NCBI RefSeq assembly: GCF_023896955.1
Contig: NZ_JAMHIW010000001.1
Span: 1 to 64,000, forward strand
Direction: 5' to 3'
Origin: Micromonospora sp. RHAY321
GTDB lineage: Bacteria > Actinomycetota > Actinomycetes > Mycobacteriales > Micromonosporaceae
DNA length: 64,000 nucleotides
The position numbers and the translations under genes are program-made. Below the pieces are notes generated by a model. It saw nothing but the letters and a program-made list of their open reading frames with translations. It was not told where the DNA came from and made no database searches. Below are positions 35,148 to 43,478 of the stretch, piece after piece. Position 1 is the first letter of the stretch; each line of letters starts with the position of its first letter.

Positions 35148-36146
35148 TCAGCCGCGGCGGCGGGACCGGGCCGCCCACACCACGTACGCCGGGTCGCGGT
35201 CGAGGTTGTGCCGGTCCCGGTCGTAGCGGCGGGTGGTACGCGGATCGGCGTGCCCCATGGCGTCCTGCACGTCCTCCAGCGGGACGCCCTCGGAGCGGGC
35301 GGTGGTGGCGAAGGCGTGCCGCAGCGAGTGCGGGGACAGCCTGGCCCAGGCCGGGATGCCGGCCGCCCGGGCCAGCCGGCGGACCAGCCGGAACACCGAG
35401 TGCCGGTCCAGCCGGGCGCCGCTGGCGGTGACCAGCAGCGGCCCGGTCAGCTGCGGCACCGGCACACCGGTGGCGGCGGCCCGCTGGGCCAGGTAGGCGT
35501 CCACCGCGTACCCGGTGCCCGGGGTGAGGGCGCGGCGGCGCGGTTTGCCGCCCTTGCCGACGAAGCGCACGCTGCGGTGCCCGCGTTCGGTGCCCAGGTC
35601 GGTCAGGTCCAGGGAGATCAGCTCGCCGACCCGCAGGCCCAGGTCGGCCAGGAGCGCGATCGCGGCGCGGTTGCGGACGGCCGTCGGGCCGGTGTCCGCG
35701 TCGGCGGCGCTCAGCAGCGCGTCGACCTCCTCCGGGGTCAGGCCGACCGTGGCCGAGTGGTCCCGGTCGACGCGGGGCCGGTCGGCGCCGGCGACCGGGT
35801 TGGCCGGCAACGCGCCGAGCTTGACGAGGAAGTCGTACCAGCTGGACAGCGCCGAGAGCCGGCGCGCCACGGTCGCCGGGGTCAGTGGGCGGCCGCTGCG
35901 GGCGCCGAGGGTGGACTCCAGCGCCCGGGCGTACTCGTTGACGTGCAGGAAGGTGGCGTGCAGCGGGTCCAGGTCGCGGCCGGCGCACCAGGTGAGCCAG
36001 CCGGTGATGTCGCGCCGGTACGCGTCGCGGGTGTGCTCGGACAGCCGCCGGTTGCGCAGCCACGCCTCGGTGACGTCGACCGGCCCGCCGGGCAGCGCCG
36101 GTCGGGGGGTCGGGCGGGCCAGCACCGGCAGGTCGGAGGACACCAT
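35148..36146 (-). CDS. Tyrosine recombinase (XerC/D-like)
   Basis: 332-residue site-specific recombinase. Complete catalytic set: Arg172 (LGLRVGEL), Lys198 (GKGGK), His273-x-x-Arg276 (HSLRH), His299 (MGHADP) and Tyr308 (TRRYDR). N-terminal core-binding domain has LSEHTRDAYRRDI. ATG at 36146 without a clear ribosome site. Not adjacent to a tRNA or other phage genes. The domain order is that of chromosome-dimer Xer proteins, but actinobacteria carry several such paralogues, so a symbol is not justified. Confidence 0.85.
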   Translation of the reverse strand: MVSSDLPVLARPTPRPALPGGPVDVTEAWLRNRRLSEHTRDAYRRDITGWLTWCAGRDLDPLHATFLHVNEYARALESTLGARSGRPLTPATVARRLSALSSWYDFLVKLGALPANPVAGADRPRVDRDHSATVGLTPEEVDALLSAADADTGPTAVRNRAAIALLADLGLRVGELISLDLTDLGTERGHRSVRFVGKGGKPRRRALTPGTGYAVDAYLAQRAAATGVPVPQLTGPLLVTASGARLDRHSVFRLVRRLARAAGIPAWARLSPHSLRHAFATTARSEGVPLEDVQDAMGHADPRTTRRYDRDRHNLDRDPAYVVWAARSRRRG

Positions 36147-36250
36147 GTGAAAAAGGTTCTCAGCTCCTGGTGGGTTCACGGTGAAGGCGCGCCGAGGCCA
36201 CCGGGGGTGCGGCCGGTGTCCGGGCGCGGCGTGCCGGCTACCGTCGGGCG

Positions 36251-37315
36251 GTGCGCGCCAGCCGGTTGGTCTCCCTGCTGCTGCTCCTGCAGACCCGGGG
36301 ACGGATGACCGCGCCCGAGTTGGCCGAGGCCCTGGAGGTCTCGGTCCGGACGGTGTACCGGGACGTGGAGTCGCTCGGCGCCGCCGGCGTTCCGGTGTAC
36401 GCCGAGCGCGGCCCGGCGGGCGGGTACCGGCTGCTCGACGGCTACCGCACCCGGCTGACCGGGTTGACCGCCGGTGAGGCCGAGGCGCTGTTCCTGGCCG
36501 GCGTTCCGGGGCCGGCCTCCGAGCTGGGACTGGGGGCGGTGCTGGCCACCGCCGAGCTGAAGTTGCGGGCCGCCCTGCCGACGGACCTCGCCGACCGGGG
36601 CGGGCGGATCCGGCAGCGGTTCCACCTGGACGCGCCGACCTGGTTCCGCGAGCCCGAACCGACCCCGCATCTGGCCGCCCTGGCCGGCGCGGTGTGGGAG
36701 GACCGCCGGATCCGGGTGCGCTACCGGCGGTGGCGGGCGCCCCGGGAGGTGACACGGACCCTCGATCCGCTCGGCGTGGTGCTCAAGGCCGGCCGGTGGT
36801 ATCTGGTCGCCGCCGCGGACGGGCAGGCCCGCACCTACCGGGTGGGCGCCATCCTGGACCTGACCGTGCTCGACGAACCCGCCGACCGGCCGGCCGGGTT
36901 CGACCTGGCGGACTGCTGGCGGGAGCACACCGAGCGCTACGAGAGCAGCGTCTACCGCGCGGAGGCAACGGTACGGATGACCGTGGCCGCCCTGGCGCGG
37001 ACGGTGCACCTGCTCCCGCCGGCGATGAGTCGCGCGGCGCACGAGGCCGCCGGCGCACCGGACGCGGACGGCTGGGTGGTCACGACCGTGCCGATCGAGT
37101 CCATCCGGCACGGTCACGTCGAGCTGCTCAAACTCGGCGCGCAGGTGGAGGTGCTCGCCCCGGCCGAGCTGCGGGACCTCCTCGCCGACACCGCCCACGC
37201 GCTCGCCGCGCTCTACCCACCAACCGGCGCCGCGCGCGCGGAGCAGCCGACGGGTGGTGACGCCGATGGGCCGGGCGGGCCGGGCGGCCCGCCCCGAGCA
37301 TCGGTCAGGCGTTGA
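36251..37315 (+). CDS. HTH-WYL transcriptional regulator
   Basis: 354 residues. N-terminal winged HTH (LLLLQTRGRMTAPELAEALEVSVRTVYRDVESLG), middle WYL domain (IRVRYRRWRAPREVTRTLDPLGVVLKAGRWYLVA) and C-terminal WCX-like part. WYL proteins sense nucleic acids or other ligands. GTG at 36251. Divergent from the recombinase with 104 bp between; its last 11 bp overlap the convergent hsp20 gene. Confidence 0.9.
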   Translation: MRASRLVSLLLLLQTRGRMTAPELAEALEVSVRTVYRDVESLGAAGVPVYAERGPAGGYRLLDGYRTRLTGLTAGEAEALFLAGVPGPASELGLGAVLATAELKLRAALPTDLADRGGRIRQRFHLDAPTWFREPEPTPHLAALAGAVWEDRRIRVRYRRWRAPREVTRTLDPLGVVLKAGRWYLVAAADGQARTYRVGAILDLTVLDEPADRPAGFDLADCWREHTERYESSVYRAEATVRMTVAALARTVHLLPPAMSRAAHEAAGAPDADGWVVTTVPIESIRHGHVELLKLGAQVEVLAPAELRDLLADTAHALAALYPPTGAARAEQPTGGDADGPGGPGGPPRASVRR

Positions 37316-37730
37316 TCTGCCGGCGTCCGTCGCCGTTGGCGTTGATGGTCACCCGGCGGGGCTTGGCGCGCTCGGCGACCGGGATGCGCAGCGTCAGCAC
37401 CCCGTTGTCGTAGCCGGCCTCCAACTTGTCGGTGTCCAGGGTGTCGCCCAGGAACAGCCGCCGGGTGAACGTGCCCATCGGGCGTTCGGCGGCGACCAGT
37501 TCGACGCCGTCGCCGGAGGGCCGACGCCGCTCGGCCCGGACGGTGAGCACGTTGCGCTCGACGGTGCAGTCGATGGTGTCCGGGTCGACGCCGGGCAGGT
37601 CGAACGCGGCGTAGAAGTAGTCCCCGTCGCGGTAGGCGTCCAGGTGCATCATCGCCGGACGGGTGGCCGTACCGAAGAACTGCTCGGCGAGCCGGTCAAC
37701 CTCGCGGAACGGGTCGGTACGCATCAACAT
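37305..37730 (-). CDS. Hsp20/alpha-crystallin small heat-shock protein
   Basis: 141-residue ATP-independent holdase. N-terminus MLMRTDPFREVDRL is that of actinobacterial Hsp18/Hsp20; the crystallin domain runs from AYRDGDYFYAAFDLPGV to GVLTLRIPV. ATG at 37730 has GAGGAGG seven bases upstream. Promoter with -35 TTGACG and -10 TAAAAC, and an HspR operator across the start point, so it should be repressed at normal temperature and induced by unfolded protein. Confidence 0.95.
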   Translation of the reverse strand: MLMRTDPFREVDRLAEQFFGTATRPAMMHLDAYRDGDYFYAAFDLPGVDPDTIDCTVERNVLTVRAERRRPSGDGVELVAAERPMGTFTRRLFLGDTLDTDKLEAGYDNGVLTLRIPVAERAKPRRVTINANGDGRRQINA

Positions 37731-37768
37731 CGTTGTGCCTCCTCGGTTCTCCTGGCCGAAGGTGATGA

Positions 37769-37828
37769 GTTGAGTCCGGGTGACTCAACTTCCTCTTCTG
37801 TTTTAACGCCACGGCAGGCGAGCGTCAA
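37769..37828 (-). promoter_or_regulatory. hsp20 promoter with HAIR (HspR) operator
   Basis: On the minus strand -35 TTGACG (37823-37828), 17-bp spacer, -10 TAAAAC (37800-37805). Just downstream, TTGAGT-N7-ACTCAA (37770-37788) matches the HAIR consensus bound by HspR. The operator overlaps the transcribed start region, as expected for repression. Confidence 0.9.
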
Positions 37829-37832
37829 GCCC

Positions 37833-38327
37833 TCAGCGAAGCCGCTTCTCGAACCAGTGGTGGGCGTACGGGCCGTGCGAGTACGCCGGGATCTCCACGT
37901 AGCCGTGCCGGGCGTACAGGGCACGGGCCTCGACCAGGTCGGCGCGGGTGTCCAGCCGGATCCGGTCCGCCCCGGCCGCCCGGGCGTGCCCCTCGACGGC
38001 GGCGAGCAGCACGGCGCCCCCGCCCGCGCCACGGTGTGCGGGGCGGATGAACACCCTGGTCAGCTCGGCCCAGTCCGGCCCCCACCGCAGCCCGGCGCAG
38101 CCGGCCACGTCCGCGCCGTGGTGAGCGAGCAGCAGAAGGCCGGTCGGGTGCGCCAGGTCGTCGCTCGGCATCTCGGCCAGGGCCTCGTCGACCTCGCCGG
38201 GCAGGGCCGGGCGGCGGTGGTAGCGGACCACCATCTCCGTCATGTACTCGCGCAGCAGACGGACCGCGTCAGGCTGGTCGGGTCGGACGGGGCTGGTCAC
38301 CCAGGTGGGTCGGATGGTCGTGGTCAC
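37833..38327 (-). CDS. GNAT-family N-acetyltransferase
   Basis: 164-residue single-domain GNAT. VFIRPAHRGAGGGAVLLAAVEGHARAAGA is the acetyl-CoA segment (RGxGGG variant), followed by ARALYARHGYVEIPAY. GTG at 38327. Lies upstream of hsp20 on the same strand but hsp20 has its own promoter. Substrate unknown. Confidence 0.88.
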   Translation of the reverse strand: MTTTIRPTWVTSPVRPDQPDAVRLLREYMTEMVVRYHRRPALPGEVDEALAEMPSDDLAHPTGLLLLAHHGADVAGCAGLRWGPDWAELTRVFIRPAHRGAGGGAVLLAAVEGHARAAGADRIRLDTRADLVEARALYARHGYVEIPAYSHGPYAHHWFEKRLR

Positions 38328-38373
38328 CTGTCGATCATCAGCGCCCGGTCAACGCGTTTATGCGCCGGACGGG

Positions 38374-38805
38374 CTACCGGCGTCGGGCTGGCAGCGCGGC
38401 GATCAGCGCGACCGCCACGGCCACGTGCATGGCGCCGAGTGCGACCTTCGCGCCGGCGGTGGCCTCGACACCGAACAGCGGACCGAAGGAGAGCAGTGTC
38501 ACCAGGACGGCCAGCGAGATCCAGACGAGGCGGGCGACCCGGGGCGCGAACCGCTCCAGCAGGGCCAGGGAAACCCAGCCCAGCAGGGCCACGCCGAGGC
38601 TGATCCCGATGATCTCGCCCGCGCCGATGACCATCGCCGGTTGACCCGGACTCTCGACGGTGTAGTCGACTCCGCCCACCTCCCCGATCCCCCAGATGGC
38701 CAGGCAGGCCAGGACGGCGGCGGCGACACCGAGGGCGCGGCGGCGCAGAGACGAGGTGACGCGGGCGGGGGCGGTGGTGACGGCGGGTTCGGCGGTCGCG
38801 CTCAT
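38374..38805 (-). CDS. DUF6069-type small membrane protein
   Basis: 143 residues, four predicted membrane helices (ALGVAAAVLACLAIWGIGEV, IIGISLGVALLGWVSLALLE, VWISLAVLVTLLSFGPL, MHVAVAVALIAALP) with an external loop VDYTVESPGQP after the first. ATG at 38805 has GGAG six bases upstream. Downstream of a MarR gene on the same strand with an inverted repeat in the 75-bp gap, so probably its target. Function unknown. Confidence 0.75.
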   Translation of the reverse strand: MSATAEPAVTTAPARVTSSLRRRALGVAAAVLACLAIWGIGEVGGVDYTVESPGQPAMVIGAGEIIGISLGVALLGWVSLALLERFAPRVARLVWISLAVLVTLLSFGPLFGVEATAGAKVALGAMHVAVAVALIAALPARRR

Positions 38806-38847
38806 GACGGCTCCTTGATCGGGGGCACGAACAAGTGAGACCGTATC

Positions 38848-38871
38848 AGATAGTTCCGTACGAGACTATCT
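38848..38871. promoter_or_regulatory. Operator-like inverted repeat before the DUF6069 gene
   Basis: AGATAGT (38848-38854) and ACTATCT (38865-38871), perfect 7-bp arms with a 10-nt spacer, in an AT-richer patch between the MarR stop and the membrane-protein start. Spacing suits a MarR dimer site. Confidence 0.65.
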
Positions 38872-38880
38872 CCTTCAGAA

Positions 38881-39357
38881 CTAACACCCGGAGCGAGCTC
38901 CCGGCGCGTACGGGGAGGTGTTCGCCAACGGGCCGGTCACCAACGCGGTGAGCGCGCGCAAAAAGGCGTCCCGATCCTTCTCGGGCAGCGTGGCGAGGAG
39001 ATCGGCCTGGATGCGGCGCACGACATCCTGCGCTCGTTCCAGGACCCTCTCCCCCGCAGGGGTTACCGCAACCAGCCGGGCCCGGCGGTCCGTGGGGGCG
39101 GGGCGACGCTCGGCGAGCCCGGCCCGCTCCAACTGGTCGAGGGTGACGACCATGGTGGTCTTGTCCACGCCGCACCGCTCGCCGATCTCCCGTTGGGTCA
39201 GGACCCCGGTACGGGCCTGCGCCAACACGTAGTGCGCCCGCGGTGAGATGCCCAGCTCGGCCAGGCCAGCGGCGTGCTCGGTCTGCAGCGCGTGACTGGC
39301 CCAGGAGAGCAGGAACAACAGGTCGGGTGAGCCGTCGGCGGGCGTGCAGGAGGTCAT
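38881..39357 (-). CDS. MarR-family transcriptional regulator
   Basis: 158 residues, standard MarR winged helix: GISPRAHYVLAQARTGVLTQREIGERCGVDKTTMVVTLDQLERAGL and wing APTDRRARLVAVTPAG. ATG at 39357. Upstream of the DUF6069 gene in the same direction; likely represses it and possibly itself. Confidence 0.9.
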   Translation of the reverse strand: MTSCTPADGSPDLLFLLSWASHALQTEHAAGLAELGISPRAHYVLAQARTGVLTQREIGERCGVDKTTMVVTLDQLERAGLAERRPAPTDRRARLVAVTPAGERVLERAQDVVRRIQADLLATLPEKDRDAFLRALTALVTGPLANTSPYAPGARSGC

Positions 39358-39409
39358 GCACGGAGGCTAGCAACATGCTCCGAGTCGGGACGGTTCGCGC
39401 AGCGGACGA

Positions 39410-39925
39410 TCAGGCCCGCTGGTAGATCCCGTGCTCGCGGGTGAGCAACCGCTCGTCGATCAGGTAGCGGCGCAACGTGACGTGGTCGGAGCCGCCCGCG
39501 GCGCACCACGGCTTGAGCGCCTCGTCCACCGCCCGCTCGGGGTATCGCGTGCCCGGCTCGAAGGACCGCTCGGCGATGTGCGCCAGCAGCACGCGCCGCC
39601 GGCCGCGCTGTGCGGGCAGGCCCACCAGCACGTCGTCGCGCACGAAGGTGCGCAGTACCGGGTCGCCGGCCGGTTCGGCGTCGTCAACCGGGCGGCGGTC
39701 GCGCGCCGCCGCCCGCAGCGACTCCTCGTCGACCGCGAGGGCGCCGTCGGAGCCGGTCACCAGGCCGGCGTCGGTGAGCCGGTGAATCCCGGTGTGCACC
39801 GCGCGCGCCGGCAGGTCGGTCCGTTCGGCGACCTGCGCCGCGCTGGTCGCGCCGAGCACGATCGCCGCGAAGACCCGCCGTCGTCCGTCGTCGGCCAGGG
39901 CACCGGCCAGGGCATCCGCTGTCAC
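39410..39925 (-). CDS. DUF2087 protein with N-terminal HTH
   Basis: 171 residues. An ArsR-like winged helix (VFAAIVLGATSAAQVAERTDLPARAVHTGIHRLTDAGLV) precedes a DUF2087 domain (VLLAHIAERSFEPGTRYPERAVDEALKPW...DHVTLRRYLIDERLLTR). Such proteins are probable DNA-binding regulators. GTG at 39925 has GAGAGG nine bases upstream; GTG at 39934 would sit directly on it. Confidence 0.85.
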   Translation of the reverse strand: MTADALAGALADDGRRRVFAAIVLGATSAAQVAERTDLPARAVHTGIHRLTDAGLVTGSDGALAVDEESLRAAARDRRPVDDAEPAGDPVLRTFVRDDVLVGLPAQRGRRRVLLAHIAERSFEPGTRYPERAVDEALKPWCAAGGSDHVTLRRYLIDERLLTREHGIYQRA

Positions 39926-39982
39926 GCCGGTCACCCTCTCATCGGGGTACGCGGACCGCCAGGCGATTTCGGGCGCGGGCGT

Positions 39983-40489
39983 TCAGGCGGGGTCGGTCGG
40001 CTGTTCGGCGACGAGCAGGACCCGCCGCAGCAGGTCGGAGAGCAGTCGCCGTTCGGCCGGGGTCAGCGCGCCGAGCAGCCGGTGCTCCTCGGCGCCCCGG
40101 ACGTCCATCGCGCCATGCCACGCGGCGCGGCCCGCGTCGGTGAGTTCCACGTCGACGCGACGCCGGTCGACAGTGGACGGGGCTCGCCGCACGAAGCCAC
40201 GCGCGACGAGGTTGTCGACCCGTGCGGTGATCGAGGCCGGGGCCATCGCCAGGTCAGCGGCGAGTTCCGAGGGCGCGGCACGTCCCTGCCGGCCGGCCAG
40301 TGCGTGCAGCGTGTCGTACTCGTGTGCCGGCAGGTCGAAGTCCGCGAGGACCCGCTCCTTCACCGTGCGCAGGTGCCGGGTCAGGACACCCATCCGGGTC
40401 ACGGCGCCCTCGACGTCGACGTCGAGGGCGGGCAGGACGGGCAGCCAGCGCTCGACGTGCTGGTCGACGGAGTCGCGGGCGGTGGTCAC
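39983..40489 (-). CDS. MarR-family transcriptional regulator
   Basis: 168 residues: LPAHEYDTLHALAGRQGRAAPSELAADLAMAPASITARVDNLVARGFV with wing STVDRRRVDVELTDAG. GTG at 40489. Divergent from an MFS gene over 60 bp containing two tandem palindromes, so it almost certainly controls that transporter. Confidence 0.9.
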   Translation of the reverse strand: MTTARDSVDQHVERWLPVLPALDVDVEGAVTRMGVLTRHLRTVKERVLADFDLPAHEYDTLHALAGRQGRAAPSELAADLAMAPASITARVDNLVARGFVRRAPSTVDRRRVDVELTDAGRAAWHGAMDVRGAEEHRLLGALTPAERRLLSDLLRRVLLVAEQPTDPA

Positions 40490-40511
40490 CGGCCCAGTCT
40501 ATCGCAGTCAA

Positions 40512-40542
40512 AATATTCGTTGACGAAATATTCGATGTCGAA
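40512..40542. promoter_or_regulatory. Tandem 15-bp repeats, MarR operator candidates
   Basis: AATATTCGTTGACGA (40512-40526) and AATATTCGATGTCGA (40527-40541) are adjacent copies of one 15-bp unit, each containing a perfect 12-bp palindrome: TTCGTTGACGAA (40516-40527) and TTCGATGTCGAA (40531-40542). They fill the gap between the divergent MarR and MFS starts. Confidence 0.8.
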
Positions 40543-40549
40543 GTAGCTT

Positions 40550-41794
40550 GTGGTGGTGACCAACCCACTGCGTGTCAGCTCCTTCCGGCTGCTGTTCCTG
40601 GGCCGGACCGTCTCCTCGGTCGGTGACGCCGTGGTGCCCGCCGCGCTGGCCCTGGCCGTGCTGCGCGCCACCGGTTCCACCAGCGCCCTCGCCGTCGTCC
40701 TCGCCGCCGCGATGGTCCCCCGGCTGCTCCTGCTGCCCCTCGGCGGCGTCGTCGCCGACCGGTTCGACGCCCGCCGGGTCGCCCTGGCGGCCGACCTGGT
40801 CCGCTGCGTGACCCAGCTCGCGGTCGGCGTGGAACTGCTCGGCGGCGACCCGTCGCTGACCACCATCGTGGTGGCCTCGGCGCTCGGCGGCACCGCCTCG
40901 GCCTTCGCCATCCCGACCGCCTCGCCGCTGGTCGCCGGCACCGTCGAGCCGGCCGCCCGGCAGCGGGCCAACGCCCTGCTGGGCGTCACCGCCAACACCA
41001 GCCGGCTCGCCGGCCCGGCGCTCGCCGGGCTGCTGATCTGGGCCGCCGGCCCCGGCTGGGCGTTCATCATCGACGGCGCGTCGTTCGCGCTCAGCGCCGC
41101 TCTGCTCGCGCTCATCCGCGTCCGGCACGTACCCGTGCCCCGCCGTTCCGTCCTCGCCGACCTGCGGCACGGCTTCGGCGAGGTACGCGCCCGCGACTGG
41201 TTCTGGACCAGCCTGATCGGGCACGGCGTGTGGAACGGCGCCGCCGCCGTCCTGATGACCCTCGGCCCGGCCATCGCCATCGACCGCCTCGGAGGCGAGG
41301 CGACCTGGGTGCTGCTGTTGCAGGCCGGCGCGATCGGCATGCTCACCGGCTCACTGCTGGCCGGGCGCGTCCGGCTGCGCCGGCCGGTGCTGCTGGCCAA
41401 CCTCGGGCTGGCCAGCTACGCCGCGCCGCTGCTGCTGCTCGCCTTCGCCGCGCCCGCCCCGGCGGTGATCGTCGCCTACGGGATCGCGTTGACCGCCCTC
41501 GGCTACCTCAACCCGGTCTGGGAGACCGTCGTGCAGCACCAGTTCCCGCCCGAGGTCCTCGCGCGCGTCACCTCGTACGACTGGCTGGTGTCGCTGGGCG
41601 CGATGCCGCTGGGCTACGCCCTGGCGCCGCTGGCCGCCGACGCGTTCGGCGCACCCCTGCCACTGGCGGTCGCCGGCCTGCTGGTCCTGGCCGCCTGCGC
41701 CGGCACCGCCCTCGTCCCCGGCGTCCGGCGGCTCACCTGGCCGGCCGAGGCGGCGACGCCACCACCTGCGGCCGAACCCGCCGCCGTCCGCTGA
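40550..41794 (+). CDS. MFS transporter (DHA3-like)
   Basis: About 414 residues, 10-12 membrane segments. FLGRTVSSVGDAVVPAALALAVL, LGGVVADRFDARR (motif A) and LGVTANTSRLAGPALAGLL are typical of DHA3-type drug effluxers. Start is one of three consecutive GTG codons (40550, 40553, 40556) close to the promoter, so the mRNA may be leaderless. Probably repressed by the divergent MarR protein. Confidence 0.88.
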   Translation: MVVTNPLRVSSFRLLFLGRTVSSVGDAVVPAALALAVLRATGSTSALAVVLAAAMVPRLLLLPLGGVVADRFDARRVALAADLVRCVTQLAVGVELLGGDPSLTTIVVASALGGTASAFAIPTASPLVAGTVEPAARQRANALLGVTANTSRLAGPALAGLLIWAAGPGWAFIIDGASFALSAALLALIRVRHVPVPRRSVLADLRHGFGEVRARDWFWTSLIGHGVWNGAAAVLMTLGPAIAIDRLGGEATWVLLLQAGAIGMLTGSLLAGRVRLRRPVLLANLGLASYAAPLLLLAFAAPAPAVIVAYGIALTALGYLNPVWETVVQHQFPPEVLARVTSYDWLVSLGAMPLGYALAPLAADAFGAPLPLAVAGLLVLAACAGTALVPGVRRLTWPAEAATPPPAAEPAAVR

Positions 41795-41815
41795 ACCGCA
41801 GGCCCGGCCGCCCGA

Positions 41816-42325
41816 TCACTCCCCGGTCGGTCCGCCGGCCAGTTCGGCCACGATGTCGAGGTGACCCAGGTGGCGGGCGTACTCCTGGACCAGGTGGAAC
41901 AGCACCCGCTCCAGCGACGCCGGGTCCGCGCCGTTCCACCGCGGGCCCGGCGCCCCGATCTCCGCCAGGTCGTGGGCCGTCACCACCGCGCTGGTGTGCG
42001 CACCCTGCGCCCGCAGCGCCTCCAGCAGGTCCGCGCGGGTCTCCTCGGGGGCGACGTGCCAGCGCTCACCGCGACGGTCGCCCCACGGCTCGGGGACGTC
42101 CCGACCCTGGAAACCCCACTCGATCCAGCGCAGCTCGACGTACCGCAGGTGCTTGACCAACTCCAACGGGGTCCACCCCGAGGGCAGCCGGCTGCGCCGC
42201 AGTTCCGGCTCGGGCAGCGCCGACACCCTGGCCAGCACGGACTCCCGGAAGTAGTCCAGGTAGCGCAGGAAGACCTCGGTGCGGCTTCCGGCCGGGACGG
42301 TGGGCTCGGGGAAGACGGTCGTCAT
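41816..42325 (-). CDS. DinB-superfamily (DUF664) protein
   Basis: 169 residues, four-helix bundle family of mycothiol-dependent and related enzymes. Candidate metal His residues in LVKHLRYVELRW and FHLVQEYARHLGHLDIV. ATG at 42325 lies four bases after the stop of the aldo/keto reductase gene, so it is translationally coupled to it. Thiol cofactor use is inferred from the family. Confidence 0.85.
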   Translation of the reverse strand: MTTVFPEPTVPAGSRTEVFLRYLDYFRESVLARVSALPEPELRRSRLPSGWTPLELVKHLRYVELRWIEWGFQGRDVPEPWGDRRGERWHVAPEETRADLLEALRAQGAHTSAVVTAHDLAEIGAPGPRWNGADPASLERVLFHLVQEYARHLGHLDIVAELAGGPTGE

Positions 42326-42329
42326 CGGA

Positions 42330-43367
42330 TCATTGTGCGGGGCCGGCCGGCAGGTCGCGGCCGCGCTGCTGCACACCGGCTCGGCCGTACGGGTAGTCCC
42401 CCACCGGTGGGGCGCTCGCCTCGTCCAGCAGCCGGGTCTGCTCCGCGTCGAGAAGCAGGTCGGCGGCGGTCAGGTTGTCGTCGAGTTGCTCGGTGGTCCG
42501 CGCTCCGAGGATCACCGAGGTGACCGCCGGCCGGGCCGCCAGCCAGGCGAGCGCCACCGCCGACATGGACACGCCACGATCCCCGGCGACCTGCCGGACC
42601 GCGTCGATGACCCGCCAGGTGCGCTCCTCGGCGTTGCGGCCCGCGTACGCCTCGACGCCGCGCTGCGGGTTCTCGCCGAGACGGGTGGCACCCGTGGGCA
42701 CGCTGTCCCGCTGGTACTTGCCGGTCAGCCAGCCGCCGCCCAGCGGCGACCACGGCAGGATGCCGATGCCCTCGTTCTCGCAGACCGGCACCACCTCGAA
42801 CTCGATTTCCCGCGCCAGCAGGTTGTACTGCGGCTGCAACGTCACGATCGGGGTGAGGTTGAGGTGCTGGGTGAGCAGGGCCGCCTTCTGCAGCTGCCAA
42901 CCGGTGAAGTTGCTGACCCCCGCGTAGCGGATCTTGCCCGCGGCGACCGCGTCGTCGAAGAACCGCAGCGTCTCCGGCAACGGGGTCAGCGGGTCCCAGG
43001 CGTGCGCCTGGTAGAGGTCGACCGCCTCGATTCCGAGCCGCCGGAGGCTGGCGTCCAGCGCGCGGGTCAGGTGCACCCGGGACAGGCCGGCGTCGTTCGC
43101 CCCGGGACCCATCGGGAACCGTCCCTTGGTGGCGATCACCAGCCGGTCGCGCAGGTCGGGCCGCGCCCGCAGCCAACGGCCGACGATCTCCTCGGAGGCA
43201 CCGGCGGAGTAGACGTCGGCGGTGTCGATGAAGGTGCCGCCGGCCTCGACGAACCGGTCGAGCTGGGCGAAGCTGCCCGCCTCGTCGGTCTCCGCGCCGA
43301 AGGTCATCGTGCCCAGGCACAGCGTCGACACCACGGTGCCGGTCGCGCCCAGAGTGCGGTAGCGCAT
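42330..43367 (-). CDS. Aldo/keto reductase
   Basis: 345-residue NADPH-dependent reductase. Catalytic tetrad visible: Asp in FIDTADVYSAG with Tyr six residues on, Lys in VIATKGRF, His in DLYQAHAWD. NADPH-binding end VILGARTTEQLDDNL. ATG at 43367 has GGGAGGA upstream. First gene of a pair with the DinB-type gene. Confidence 0.93.
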   Translation of the reverse strand: MRYRTLGATGTVVSTLCLGTMTFGAETDEAGSFAQLDRFVEAGGTFIDTADVYSAGASEEIVGRWLRARPDLRDRLVIATKGRFPMGPGANDAGLSRVHLTRALDASLRRLGIEAVDLYQAHAWDPLTPLPETLRFFDDAVAAGKIRYAGVSNFTGWQLQKAALLTQHLNLTPIVTLQPQYNLLAREIEFEVVPVCENEGIGILPWSPLGGGWLTGKYQRDSVPTGATRLGENPQRGVEAYAGRNAEERTWRVIDAVRQVAGDRGVSMSAVALAWLAARPAVTSVILGARTTEQLDDNLTAADLLLDAEQTRLLDEASAPPVGDYPYGRAGVQQRGRDLPAGPAQ

Positions 43368-43478
43368 GTCTTCCTCCCCCGTCGAGTAACGAATCTGATC
43401 TTCGCACGCGGTCCGACGACCCGCCCGGGCGCGCGGCACGGGCACCCGGGCGGCCGCGTCACAGGCGATGATGTGCGG

